Assembly: GCF_002072185.1 (NCBI RefSeq)
Contig: NZ_MVIW01000018.1
Span: 1-44,557 of the forward strand
Length of the DNA stretch: 44,557 bases
Source of the DNA: Actinomyces denticolens
GTDB lineage: Bacteria; Actinomycetota; Actinomycetes; Actinomycetales; Actinomycetaceae
Direction: 5' to 3'
Shown: positions 33,339 through 41,288 of the stretch, one piece after another
How positions within the stretch are numbered: the first letter of the stretch is position 1
How the letters are laid out: the number at the start of each line of letters is the position of its first letter
Made by a program: the position numbers and the translations under genes
The notes under the pieces: model-generated
Seen by the model: the letters and a program-made list of their open reading frames with translations, nothing else
Told to the model about the DNA's origin: nothing
Databases searched by the model: none

Positions 33339-34624
33339 GACTCCCCCAGCGCATCCGCACCGGCCTCGCCGACCGGACCGGCCGAACCGGCACCGCCGTC
33401 GTCGGCGCCTCACTGGCCGCCGCCGTCGTCCTCGGCGCCTGCTCGGGAGGCTCGCCCTCCGACGCCACCGCGAGCGCCACAGCCCCCGACGCCTCAGCGG
33501 GGGCCAGTGCGGCCGCCCAGGAGAGCGGCCAGGGTGATGGACACGGCCACATCGACGGCGCCACGGAGCTCTCCGAGGCGCCCCTGTCCCTGGTGACCGC
33601 CTCCTCCGACGGTCAGGTGAGCCTCCTCGACCTCACCGACGACGGCGCCCCGACTCCCATCACCTCACTGCCCGGCCTGACCGCCACCGCGTCGGACTCC
33701 CGATTCGTGGCCCTCACCGGGCCGGACGGGGCGCTCAGCCTCGTGGACTCAGGGGTGTGGACCTGGGACCACGGCGACCACCAGCACTACTACCGCGCCA
33801 CCGCCCGCGATCTCGGCGCCGTGGGGATGAGCGGGACGGCCGGCGTGGCCTCCACCAACGCCCGCACCGTCATCGCCTCGGGCACCACCGCCACGGTCCT
33901 GGACCGCCAGGCCCTGGGGCAGGGGAGTCAGAGCGCCCTGGCGACCGCCACCATCGACGCCGGATCCTTCGCCGCTCCGCTGGGAGAGAGGACCGTCCTG
34001 GTCTCCGGGGGCCGGGCCGGCATCATCGACGACGCCGGGCAGGCCGTCGGCCAGGGCGTTGCCTGCCCCGCGGCCTCCGGCGGCACCCTCACCCGCGCCG
34101 GCATCGTCCTGGGGTGCCAGGGCGGCGCCGTCGTCGCGCCGGAGCCCTCCTCCACCGCGACCGCCGAGCCGCCCTCCCTGGAGTGGGTCCCCCTGCCGGA
34201 CGAGGCCGCCGGGACGAGGATCGTCTCCCTGTCCAACCGGGCCCGCCGCTCCCAGGTGGCGGCCCTGGATGAGACGGGCGGCGCCTGGCTTCTCAGCGTG
34301 CGGGACAGGAGCTGGACGCGGGTGACCTTTGGGGCGCCCGTCGTGGCCGTCTCCGCGATGGATGACACGCGCAAGCGAGTCGTGGGCATTGACGCCGAGG
34401 GACGCGTGCGCGTGTGGGCCGACGGCGCCGAGGCCACGGTCACCGAACCCATCGCCGACCCCGCCCTCGCCGCGGCCGTCGGCCTTCGGGGCACCCCCAA
34501 GCGCGTCTACGCCCCCGGCGCCGGTGGCGCCTCCGTCCTGGAGATCGACGCGGCCGACTCCGCCCGCGTGGCCCGGACGATCCCCGCTGCCGGCCTCGTC
34601 TCCTTCGAGGTGGTCGGGGCATGA
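33335..34624 (+). CDS. Propeller-like, His-rich lipoprotein of the zinc locus
   Basis: 429 residues. A signal peptide ends in a lipobox (VVLGAC), then a Ser/Ala-rich linker, then a His cluster (GHGHIDGA). A domain of short repeated beta strands follows (TASSDGQVSLLDL, ALTGPDGALSLVD, GIDAEGRVRVWADG). A second cluster, WTWDHGDHQHYYRA, near residue 150 could bind zinc. The build resembles AztD, encoded two genes downstream, but it is a different protein. It is translationally coupled to aztB (GTGA) and overlaps aztC (ATGA), so it belongs to the operon. A zinc-storage or chaperone role on the outer face of the membrane is an inference. Confidence 0.75.
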   Translation: MRLPQRIRTGLADRTGRTGTAVVGASLAAAVVLGACSGGSPSDATASATAPDASAGASAAAQESGQGDGHGHIDGATELSEAPLSLVTASSDGQVSLLDLTDDGAPTPITSLPGLTATASDSRFVALTGPDGALSLVDSGVWTWDHGDHQHYYRATARDLGAVGMSGTAGVASTNARTVIASGTTATVLDRQALGQGSQSALATATIDAGSFAAPLGERTVLVSGGRAGIIDDAGQAVGQGVACPAASGGTLTRAGIVLGCQGGAVVAPEPSSTATAEPPSLEWVPLPDEAAGTRIVSLSNRARRSQVAALDETGGAWLLSVRDRSWTRVTFGAPVVAVSAMDDTRKRVVGIDAEGRVRVWADGAEATVTEPIADPALAAAVGLRGTPKRVYAPGAGGASVLEIDAADSARVARTIPAAGLVSFEVVGA

Positions 34625-35535
34625 GGCGCCGGGACCTGCTCACGCTCCTCGCGCTGTCGCCCCTGGGGGCCGTCGCCGCCTGCGAGGGCTCCGAGGACGA
34701 CGCCGGCAAGCCGTCGATCGTGGTCACCACGAACATCCTGGGCGACGTGGTCACCCAGGTGGTGGGCGACCAGGCCGTCATCACCACCCTCATGGCGCCC
34801 AACGCGGATCCGCACTCCTTCGGCGTCTCGGCCAAGCAGACCCTCGCCATGCGCGACGCCGCCCTCCTGGTGACCAACGGCCTGGGCCTGGAGGAGGGGC
34901 TGGCCAGCAATATCGAGAGCGCCAAGGGCGATGGCGTCGTGCTGTTCACCGCCGGGGACCAGTTCACGCCCATCGAGTACTCCTCCGATGACGCCTCCGG
35001 CCCCGACCCCCACTTCTGGACCGATCCCACGAGGATGATCGACGTCGTCAACGGGCTGGAGGGCGCGCTCGGCAAGGTGCCGGGGATCGACGCCTCCGCC
35101 CTGGCCGCCTCCGCCACGGCCTACCGCGACAAGCTCACCGGGGCCGATGAGGACATGTCCACCCGCTTCAGCGCGATCCCCCAGGACAAGCGCGCCCTGG
35201 TCACCAACCACCACGTCTTCGGCTACATGGCCGCCCGCTACGGCTTCCGCATCATCGGCGCCGTCATCCCCGGCGGATCCACGCTCGCCGCGCCCAGCGC
35301 CTCGGACCTGGAGGAGCTCTCGACGGCCGTGCGCGACGCCGGCGTGAGCGCGATCTTCGCCGACACCTCGCACTCCGACCAGCTCATCACCGCCCTCAAG
35401 GACTCCACCGGGCAGGACATCCAAGTGGTCTCCCTGTTCACCGAGTCCCTGTCCGCCCCCGACGGCGAGGCCCCCACCTACTTGGACATGCTCGCCGTGA
35501 ACACAGACCGCATCACCACGGCCCTCACCGCGTGA
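34621..35535 (+). CDS. aztC: Zinc-binding lipoprotein AztC (substrate-binding protein)
   Basis: 304 residues. Signal MRRRDLLTLLALSPLG with a lipobox (AVAAC) anchors it to the membrane; the Arg run may mark Tat export. It is a cluster A-I (ZnuA/TroA-like) binding protein: VTTNILGDVVTQVVGD at the start, then the likely zinc residues in APNADPHSF, DPHFWTDP, TNHHVFGYMAARYG and FADTSHSDQ. It hands zinc to AztB. The ATG overlaps the preceding stop (ATGA), so expression is coupled. No long His-rich loop of ZnuA type is present, as in AztC. Confidence 0.88.
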   Translation: MRRRDLLTLLALSPLGAVAACEGSEDDAGKPSIVVTTNILGDVVTQVVGDQAVITTLMAPNADPHSFGVSAKQTLAMRDAALLVTNGLGLEEGLASNIESAKGDGVVLFTAGDQFTPIEYSSDDASGPDPHFWTDPTRMIDVVNGLEGALGKVPGIDASALAASATAYRDKLTGADEDMSTRFSAIPQDKRALVTNHHVFGYMAARYGFRIIGAVIPGGSTLAAPSASDLEELSTAVRDAGVSAIFADTSHSDQLITALKDSTGQDIQVVSLFTESLSAPDGEAPTYLDMLAVNTDRITTALTA

Positions 35536-35581
35536 GGACCGATCCCTGCCGATGACACGACCCAGCCAGAAAGGACATCTC

Positions 35582-36910
35582 ATGTCATCCTCCACCTCGT
35601 CACGCCCGCGCCTGGCCGGCGCCTCGCGGCGCGGCGCGCTCGTCGCCGCCCTGAGCGCCACGGCCCTGGCCCTGGGCGCCTGCGGCTCCGTCTCGAACGA
35701 CGCCTCGTCCAGCGCGGCCGCCTCCGCGAGCGCCTCCGGCGAGGCGCACGAGCACCAGCACGGCTCGGACCGCTTCGTCTTCGCCTATGACGGCGGGGTC
35801 AAGGTCGTGGACGCCTCCACCCTGGAGGAGGTCGCCGACTTCCCCCTGAGCGGCTTCCTGCGCCTCAACCCCTTCGGCGACAACGAGCACGCCCTCATCA
35901 CCACGGAGGCCGGCTTCCAGGTTCTGTCCACCGGCGCCGGCGGCGGCGAGGCGAAGCTCACCGACCTCGTCTTCCCGGCGAACAAGGGCGGGCACGTCAC
36001 GCCCCACGGCGATTGGACCGGCCTGTTCGCCGACGGCAGCGGGGAGATCACCTTCGTCAAGGCCGACGCCCTGGGCCACGACGCCGATGAGACCGTCACC
36101 AGCCTGCCGAGCACCGAGAAGATCGCCTCCGAGGAGGCCCACCACGGCGTCGCCGTCAAGCTCTCCGACGGCACGGTCATCCGCACCCTGGGCAACTCCG
36201 AGACCCGCAAGGGAGCACTGGCCCAGGACGCCTCGGGCACGGAGCTCACCCGCTCCGAGGAGTGCCCCGGGGTCCACGGCGAGGGCGTCATGAAGGATGA
36301 GGCCGCCATGCTCGGCTGCGAGAACGGCGTTCTGCTGTACAAGGGCGGATCCTTCACCAAGATCGCCAGCCCCGACGCCGACTACGGGCGCGTGGGCAAC
36401 TCCTACGTCACCGACTCCTCCCCCATCGCGGTCACCGACTACAAGGACGACCGCGACGCCGAGGGAGTCAACCTGCACCGCGTGGGCCTGCTCGACTCGG
36501 CCGCCGGCAGCTTCTCCGTCGTCGACATGCCCGCCGGCGCGGAGTACACGTGGCGCGGCATCAAGCGCGACGGCGAGGACAACGCCTGGGTGCTCGGCAC
36601 CGATGGGGCCCTGCACAAGCTCGACGTCGCCTCGGGGGCCTTCACCGATTCGATCCCCGTGATCGCCGCCTGGGAGCCGCCGGCCAAGTGGCAGGACGCC
36701 CACCCGGCCCTCCAGATCTCCGGCTCGACCGCCTGGGTGACGGAGCCGACCACCAACAGCGTCTACAAGGTGGATCTCACCAACGGGGAGAAGACCTCCA
36801 AGGCCTACTCGGTGACGCCCAACGAGGTCGCCTTCGCCAAGCACACGCACGCCGATGGCTCCGAGCACCACGACGAGGAGCACGAGCACACGGCTGAGGC
36901 CACGCACTGA
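35582..36910 (+). CDS. aztD: Zinc metallochaperone AztD
   Basis: 442 residues. Lipoprotein signal (LALGAC), a Ser/Ala linker, an N-terminal His motif (EAHEHQHGSDRF), and a seven-bladed-propeller-like body with blocks such as FAYDGGVKVVDASTLEEV, NKGGHVTPHGDWTGLFADG and TEPTTNSVYKVDLTNG. The C-terminus is very His-rich (KHTHADGSEHHDEEHEHT). AztD of Paracoccus transfers zinc to AztC outside the cytoplasm. AAGGA stands before ATG 35582, about 45 nt after aztC. A hairpin terminator follows. Confidence 0.87.
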   Translation: MSSSTSSRPRLAGASRRGALVAALSATALALGACGSVSNDASSSAAASASASGEAHEHQHGSDRFVFAYDGGVKVVDASTLEEVADFPLSGFLRLNPFGDNEHALITTEAGFQVLSTGAGGGEAKLTDLVFPANKGGHVTPHGDWTGLFADGSGEITFVKADALGHDADETVTSLPSTEKIASEEAHHGVAVKLSDGTVIRTLGNSETRKGALAQDASGTELTRSEECPGVHGEGVMKDEAAMLGCENGVLLYKGGSFTKIASPDADYGRVGNSYVTDSSPIAVTDYKDDRDAEGVNLHRVGLLDSAAGSFSVVDMPAGAEYTWRGIKRDGEDNAWVLGTDGALHKLDVASGAFTDSIPVIAAWEPPAKWQDAHPALQISGSTAWVTEPTTNSVYKVDLTNGEKTSKAYSVTPNEVAFAKHTHADGSEHHDEEHEHTAEATH

Positions 36911-36925
36911 GCGCATATGAAACGG

Positions 36926-36956
36926 CGGGCCCTGCGGCGGAGAGCCGCGGGGCCCG
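36926..36956. terminator. Terminator hairpin after aztD
   Basis: CGGGCCCTGCGGC pairs with GCCGCGGGGCCCG over 13 positions (one T-G) around GGAGA. It lies between the convergent stops of aztD and the polyprenyl synthase gene. Confidence 0.75.
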
Positions 36957-37010
36957 TCCCGTGCTCGGAGGAGCGCCGGCGCGCCGTTCCCCTCCCGGGC
37001 GGACCGGACC

Positions 37011-38117
37011 TCAGGCGGCGCGGTCGACGAGCTGGTGGGCGAAGTCCTCCAGGAGTCCCCGCACCACCCGGGCGCGCTCGCGGGCGTCGGCCAGGTCCGT
37101 CTCCAGATCCTCCCCGCCCCGGCCGTCGGCGGCCAGGCGCTCACGGGTGCCGGTCAGAACGGCCTCCTCCAGACCCTCCAGGCCGGCGATGGCGTCGTCG
37201 GCCCAGGAGATCGCCATCTCCCGGGTGCGCTGAAGAACGGGGTGGGCGCGCAGGCGGTCGACGACCCCGGCGAGGACCACGGGATCGTGCAGGTCCGCGG
37301 AGGAGATGTCGGAGAGGATCGACTGGCCGGCGGCGTCGAGCTCCCCCGCGGCCAGGGCCGTGCGCAGCAGGAGGACGGGCATGGTGTCCACGCCCTCGAG
37401 GAGATCCGTTCCGGGGGTCTTGCCGGTGACCTCGGAGTCGGAGGCCAGGTCGATGACGTCGTCGGCGAGCTGGAAGGCGATGCCGATGCGCTCGCCGAAC
37501 TCCTCGACGATGGCCTCGACCGCGGCGCCGGCGCCGGTGAGCATGGCGCCGTATCGGGCGGACACGGCGATGAGCGAGCCGGTCTTGTCCGCGAGCACCT
37601 GGATGTAGTGGTCGACGGGGTCCGTGCCCGCGGGGCGCCCGAGGGTCTCGTGGAGCTGGCCGGTGCACAGGCGCTCGAAGGTGCGCGCGTGGGCGAGGGT
37701 CGCCTCGGGCCCCAGGGCGGCGATGAGCTGGGAGGAGCGGGCCACGAGGATGTCGCCCGCGAGGATGGCCGCCGAGTTGCCCCAGACGGTCTGCGCGCTG
37801 GGAGCGCCGCGCCGCAGCGGGGCGTCATCCATGACGTCGTCGTGGTAGAGCGTGGCGATGTGGGTGAGCTCCACGGCCACGCTCGCGTCCCTCACCGCCT
37901 CACCGGTGGCGCGCTCGGGGGCGCCGAGCTGGGCGGTCAGGAGCACGAGGGTGGGCCGCAGGCGCTTGCCTCCGGCCCTGGCCAGGTGGGAGGTGGGAGG
38001 GTTGATGGTCTCGTCGGCGTTGCTGACGATCGACATGAGCCGCTCCTCCACGGCGTCGAGGGCGGGGGCCATGCGGCCCTCGAGTTCCGGGGCGCTCAGT
38101 GGCGACGGTGTGGTCAC
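37011..38117 (-). CDS. Polyprenyl diphosphate synthase (trans, long-chain)
   Basis: 368 residues. Both aspartate-rich motifs are intact: DDVMDD after LYHDD (first, binds the allylic substrate) and FQLADDVIDLASD (second, binds isopentenyl diphosphate). The GGKRLRP block, typical of the family's start, is present. It lengthens a prenyl chain in the cytosol; beside the nuo genes the likely product is the menaquinone side chain. GTG 38117 overlaps the nuoN stop (38114-38117, GTGA), so it is the last gene of the nuo operon. The small residues before the first motif should set chain length, but I cannot say which. Confidence 0.9.
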   Translation of the reverse strand: MTTPSPLSAPELEGRMAPALDAVEERLMSIVSNADETINPPTSHLARAGGKRLRPTLVLLTAQLGAPERATGEAVRDASVAVELTHIATLYHDDVMDDAPLRRGAPSAQTVWGNSAAILAGDILVARSSQLIAALGPEATLAHARTFERLCTGQLHETLGRPAGTDPVDHYIQVLADKTGSLIAVSARYGAMLTGAGAAVEAIVEEFGERIGIAFQLADDVIDLASDSEVTGKTPGTDLLEGVDTMPVLLLRTALAAGELDAAGQSILSDISSADLHDPVVLAGVVDRLRAHPVLQRTREMAISWADDAIAGLEGLEEAVLTGTRERLAADGRGGEDLETDLADARERARVVRGLLEDFAHQLVDRAA

Positions 38118-39718
38118 GGGATGAGCATAGCCGCGCGGCCGAGCGTCGTGAGCACGCCCTGGGGCAGGACGCCGAGGAGGACCGTGACCAGGACGGCCAT
38201 GGTGATCGCGGCGGCCGCGGTGCCCTGGGAGCCGACGATGGTGACGCCCTCGCCCTCGGGGGCGCGGAAGTACATGAGCACGACGAGCCTGAGGTAGAAG
38301 AACGCCGTGGCCGCCGAGCTCGCGACCGCGATGACGACGAGCCAGGTCGCCCCGCCGCCGATACCGGCGACGAAGAGCTGGAACTTCGCGATGAACCCGC
38401 TGGTGAGCGGGATGCCCGCGAAGGAGAGCAGGAAGACCGTCATGGCACCGGCGAGCCAGGGGCTGCGCTGGGCCAGGCCCCGGTAGTCGTCCAGGCTGGT
38501 GGCCTCGGCGCCCGCTCCCCCGCCGTGGGACTCGCGCACGAGCGAGACGATCCCGAAGGCGCCGACCGTGGCGATGCCGTAGGCCAGGGCGTAGAAGAGG
38601 ATCGCGGGGATCGCGCGCCGGTCGTAGGCGATGATGCCGATGAGCATGTAGCCGGCGTGGGCGATCGCGGAGTAGGCGAGCATGCGCTTGACGTCGCGCT
38701 GGACGATGCCGACGACGGTGCCCACCGCCATGGTGAGGATGGCGATGGTCCACAGGACCGGGGCCAGGTCCCAGCTCAGCCGCCCGCCGACGACGAAGAA
38801 GAACCGCACGAGCGCGAGGAAGGCGGTGGCCTTCACCCCGGCGGCCATGAAGCCGGTGACCGGGGTGGGGGCTCCCTGGTAGACGTCCGGGCTCCAGGCG
38901 TGGAAGGGGGCGGCGGCGATCTTGAACAGGAGGCCCACGAGCACGAGGGTGACGCCGACGAGAACGAGCCGGTCGGCGCCCGGGACGGCGCCGGCCACGG
39001 TGGCGTCCAGTCCCGGCAGGAGCCGAGTGCCGGCCCGGGTGACGGTGGCCAGGTCCCCGTAGAGCACCGAGCCGGAGGCGCCGTAGAGGAGGGCCGAGCC
39101 CATGAGGAGGAAGGCCGAGGCGAAGGCCCCCAGGACGAAGTACTTCATGGCGGCCTCCTGGCTGAGCAGGCGGCGGTGGCGGGCCATGGCGGCCATGACG
39201 TACAGCGGCAGCGAGACGAGCTCGAGCATGACGAACAGTGAGATGAGGTCGCTGACCACCGGGAAGAGGATCATGCCGGCCAGCGAGAACAGCGTGAGGG
39301 GGAAGACCTCGGTGGCGACCCACCCGGCGTGGATGGACTCGCTCTCCTCGGCGCTGCCGGGGCGGTCGGCGGCCTGCGCGGCGAACGCGGAGTCTCCGAC
39401 CTCGGTGCGGTCCGAGATCACGAGGATGGACAGCAGGCCGATGATGAGCACAACGCCCTGGGCGGCGATGCCGAAGTGGTCCTCGTTGAAGCCGACGACG
39501 AGGTGGCTGGGCGCGGCGCCGTCGACGACCACGCCCCAGCGCCACACGAGGGCGACCATCGCGCCGAGGATGGCGAGTACGGCGAGGGCCGTCTGGGCGA
39601 GGTGCCGGGCGCGGCGCGGCATGAGCGCCTCGATGAGCACGCCGAGAATGGCGGCTCCCAGGATGATGAGGACCGGGGCGAGGCCGTCCCACTGGATGGA
39701 CGGGGCGGTGAAGCTCAC
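38114..39718 (-). CDS. nuoN: NADH-quinone oxidoreductase subunit N
   Basis: 534 residues, about 14 membrane helices. It is one of the three antiporter-like proton-pumping subunits of complex I. Family blocks include KYFVLGAFASAFLLMGSALLYG, FKIAAAPFHAWSPDVYQGAP with the pumping Lys, LAYSAIAHAGYMLIG and LSFAGIPLTSGFIAKF. It overlaps nuoM by ATGA and the prenyl synthase by GTGA. The stretch around residues 70-110 carries a Ser/Glu/Asp insert typical of actinobacteria. Confidence 0.94.
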   Translation of the reverse strand: MSFTAPSIQWDGLAPVLIILGAAILGVLIEALMPRRARHLAQTALAVLAILGAMVALVWRWGVVVDGAAPSHLVVGFNEDHFGIAAQGVVLIIGLLSILVISDRTEVGDSAFAAQAADRPGSAEESESIHAGWVATEVFPLTLFSLAGMILFPVVSDLISLFVMLELVSLPLYVMAAMARHRRLLSQEAAMKYFVLGAFASAFLLMGSALLYGASGSVLYGDLATVTRAGTRLLPGLDATVAGAVPGADRLVLVGVTLVLVGLLFKIAAAPFHAWSPDVYQGAPTPVTGFMAAGVKATAFLALVRFFFVVGGRLSWDLAPVLWTIAILTMAVGTVVGIVQRDVKRMLAYSAIAHAGYMLIGIIAYDRRAIPAILFYALAYGIATVGAFGIVSLVRESHGGGAGAEATSLDDYRGLAQRSPWLAGAMTVFLLSFAGIPLTSGFIAKFQLFVAGIGGGATWLVVIAVASSAATAFFYLRLVVLMYFRAPEGEGVTIVGSQGTAAAAITMAVLVTVLLGVLPQGVLTTLGRAAMLIP

Positions 39719-41274
39719 TTGCTGCTCCCTTCCGTGACGGGGGCCGTGGCGGCGGGCCGGGGTGCCGCCTGCGCCATGGTGGTGGCGGTCTGCGCCCCGA
39801 CGCCGTCGAGGATGCCGGTCAGGGCGGCGGGCGCCAGGCCGAGGACCAGCATGGCGACGAGGATGGGGGCGACGACGAGGCGCTCACGGCCGTCGAGGTC
39901 CTGGCTGCCGACGCGTTCGGGCGCCGGCGCTCCCGTGAAGACCCTCTGGTAGGGCAGGAGCATGTAGACGGCGGCGATGATGACGCCCAGGAGCGCGAGG
40001 ATCCCGTAGACGGGCTCCACCGAGAAGCTGCCGGTGAGGACCATCCACTCGGGGATGAAGCCGGACAGGCCCGGCAGGGCGATGGAGGCCAGGCCGGAGA
40101 AGAGGAAGGTCCCGGCGATGAGCGGCATGACGCGGGCGATGCCGCCGAGCTCGCTGATGCGCACGGTCCCGGTGCGCCGGGCCATGAACCCGGTGATGAG
40201 GTAGAGGCCGGCGATCGACAGCCCGTGGGCGACCATGTAGACCATGGCCCCGACGGCCGCGATCTGGTTGCCGATGAAGATCCCCAGCACCATGAAGCCG
40301 AAGTGGCTGATGGAGGTGTAGGAGATGAGCCGGTAGAGGTGGTCCTGGCCGATCGCGGCGAGCCCGCCGTAGATGATGCCGACGATCGCCAGCGGCAGGA
40401 CGACCGGCGCCGCCCAGCGGGAGGCCTCGGGGAAGATGGGCAGGAGGATCGCGATCATCCCGTAGGTGCCGATCTTGTCCAGGACGCCGATGAGCAGGAC
40501 GGAGGTGCCCGGCGTGGCCTGCTCGGCGGTGTCGGGCAGCCACGTGTGCAGCGGGACCATCGGGGCCTTGATGGCGAAGGCGATGAGGAAGGTGATGAAG
40601 ATGCCCCGGGTGACGCCCGTGGAGGAGGTCAGCCCCTGGGACAGGTTCTGAATGAGGTAGAGCTCGCCGTCGTCGGCGCCGTGGGGCGCGTAGACCGCCA
40701 GGGCGACGACGCCGATGAGCATGATGAGTCCGCCGGCCAGGGAGTACAGGAGGAACTTGATGGCGGCGCGGCGCCGGTCGGGCCCCCCGTAGCGGCCGAT
40801 GAGGAAGTAGACGGGGATGAGCATCGCCTCGAAGACGAGGTAGAAGAGGAGGACGTCGCGCGCGGTGAAGATGACGACGATGAAGGCCTCGAGGGCCAGG
40901 ATGAGCCCGGCGAATCCCGCCTGGCGGTCCGCGGGGATCTCGCCCCAGGAGGCCAGGAGCACGATCGGCACGAGGAAGACGGCCAGGAGGAGCATCGCCA
41001 GGCCGAGGCCGGTGACGCCCAGCGCCCAGGACACGCCCATGGCGGGGATCCACTGGCGGGTCTCGGCGAGCTGGTGGACGGTGCCCGCGTGGGGGTCGAA
41101 GAGGATGGCGGCCCAGATGCCCAGGCCGAGCTCGACGAGCGAGATGACCAGGCCGAGGCCGCGCGCCTGGCCCCGGACGGCGGGGACGGCCAGGAGCAGG
41201 GCCCCGACGAGGGGGACGAGCACCATGATGGAGAGCACCGGGTAAGGGCCCGTGGCGACGGTGAGTGTCTGCAT
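39715..41274 (-). CDS. nuoM: NADH-quinone oxidoreductase subunit M
   Basis: 519 residues with about 14 helices, the second antiporter-like pump subunit. Key blocks: YLVFEAMLIPVYFLIGRYGG (conserved Glu), FLIAFAIKAPMVPLHTWLPD (conserved Lys), YTSISHFGFMVLG and LSGFIPEWMVLTGSF. ATG 41274 is chosen: the open frame runs further back but only as sequence antisense-like to nothing known, while the family start is here. Its 3' end overlaps nuoN (ATGA) and its start is about 15 nt after nuoL. Confidence 0.94.
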   Translation of the reverse strand: MQTLTVATGPYPVLSIMVLVPLVGALLLAVPAVRGQARGLGLVISLVELGLGIWAAILFDPHAGTVHQLAETRQWIPAMGVSWALGVTGLGLAMLLLAVFLVPIVLLASWGEIPADRQAGFAGLILALEAFIVVIFTARDVLLFYLVFEAMLIPVYFLIGRYGGPDRRRAAIKFLLYSLAGGLIMLIGVVALAVYAPHGADDGELYLIQNLSQGLTSSTGVTRGIFITFLIAFAIKAPMVPLHTWLPDTAEQATPGTSVLLIGVLDKIGTYGMIAILLPIFPEASRWAAPVVLPLAIVGIIYGGLAAIGQDHLYRLISYTSISHFGFMVLGIFIGNQIAAVGAMVYMVAHGLSIAGLYLITGFMARRTGTVRISELGGIARVMPLIAGTFLFSGLASIALPGLSGFIPEWMVLTGSFSVEPVYGILALLGVIIAAVYMLLPYQRVFTGAPAPERVGSQDLDGRERLVVAPILVAMLVLGLAPAALTGILDGVGAQTATTMAQAAPRPAATAPVTEGSSK

Positions 41275-41288
41275 GTGGCGGTGTCCTC

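Noticed and set aside
37011-39692. 893-codon minus-strand ORF around the prenyl synthase
   Set aside because: The first 525 codons run out of frame through nuoN and are Arg/His/Pro-rich shadow; only the part from GTG 38117 is real.
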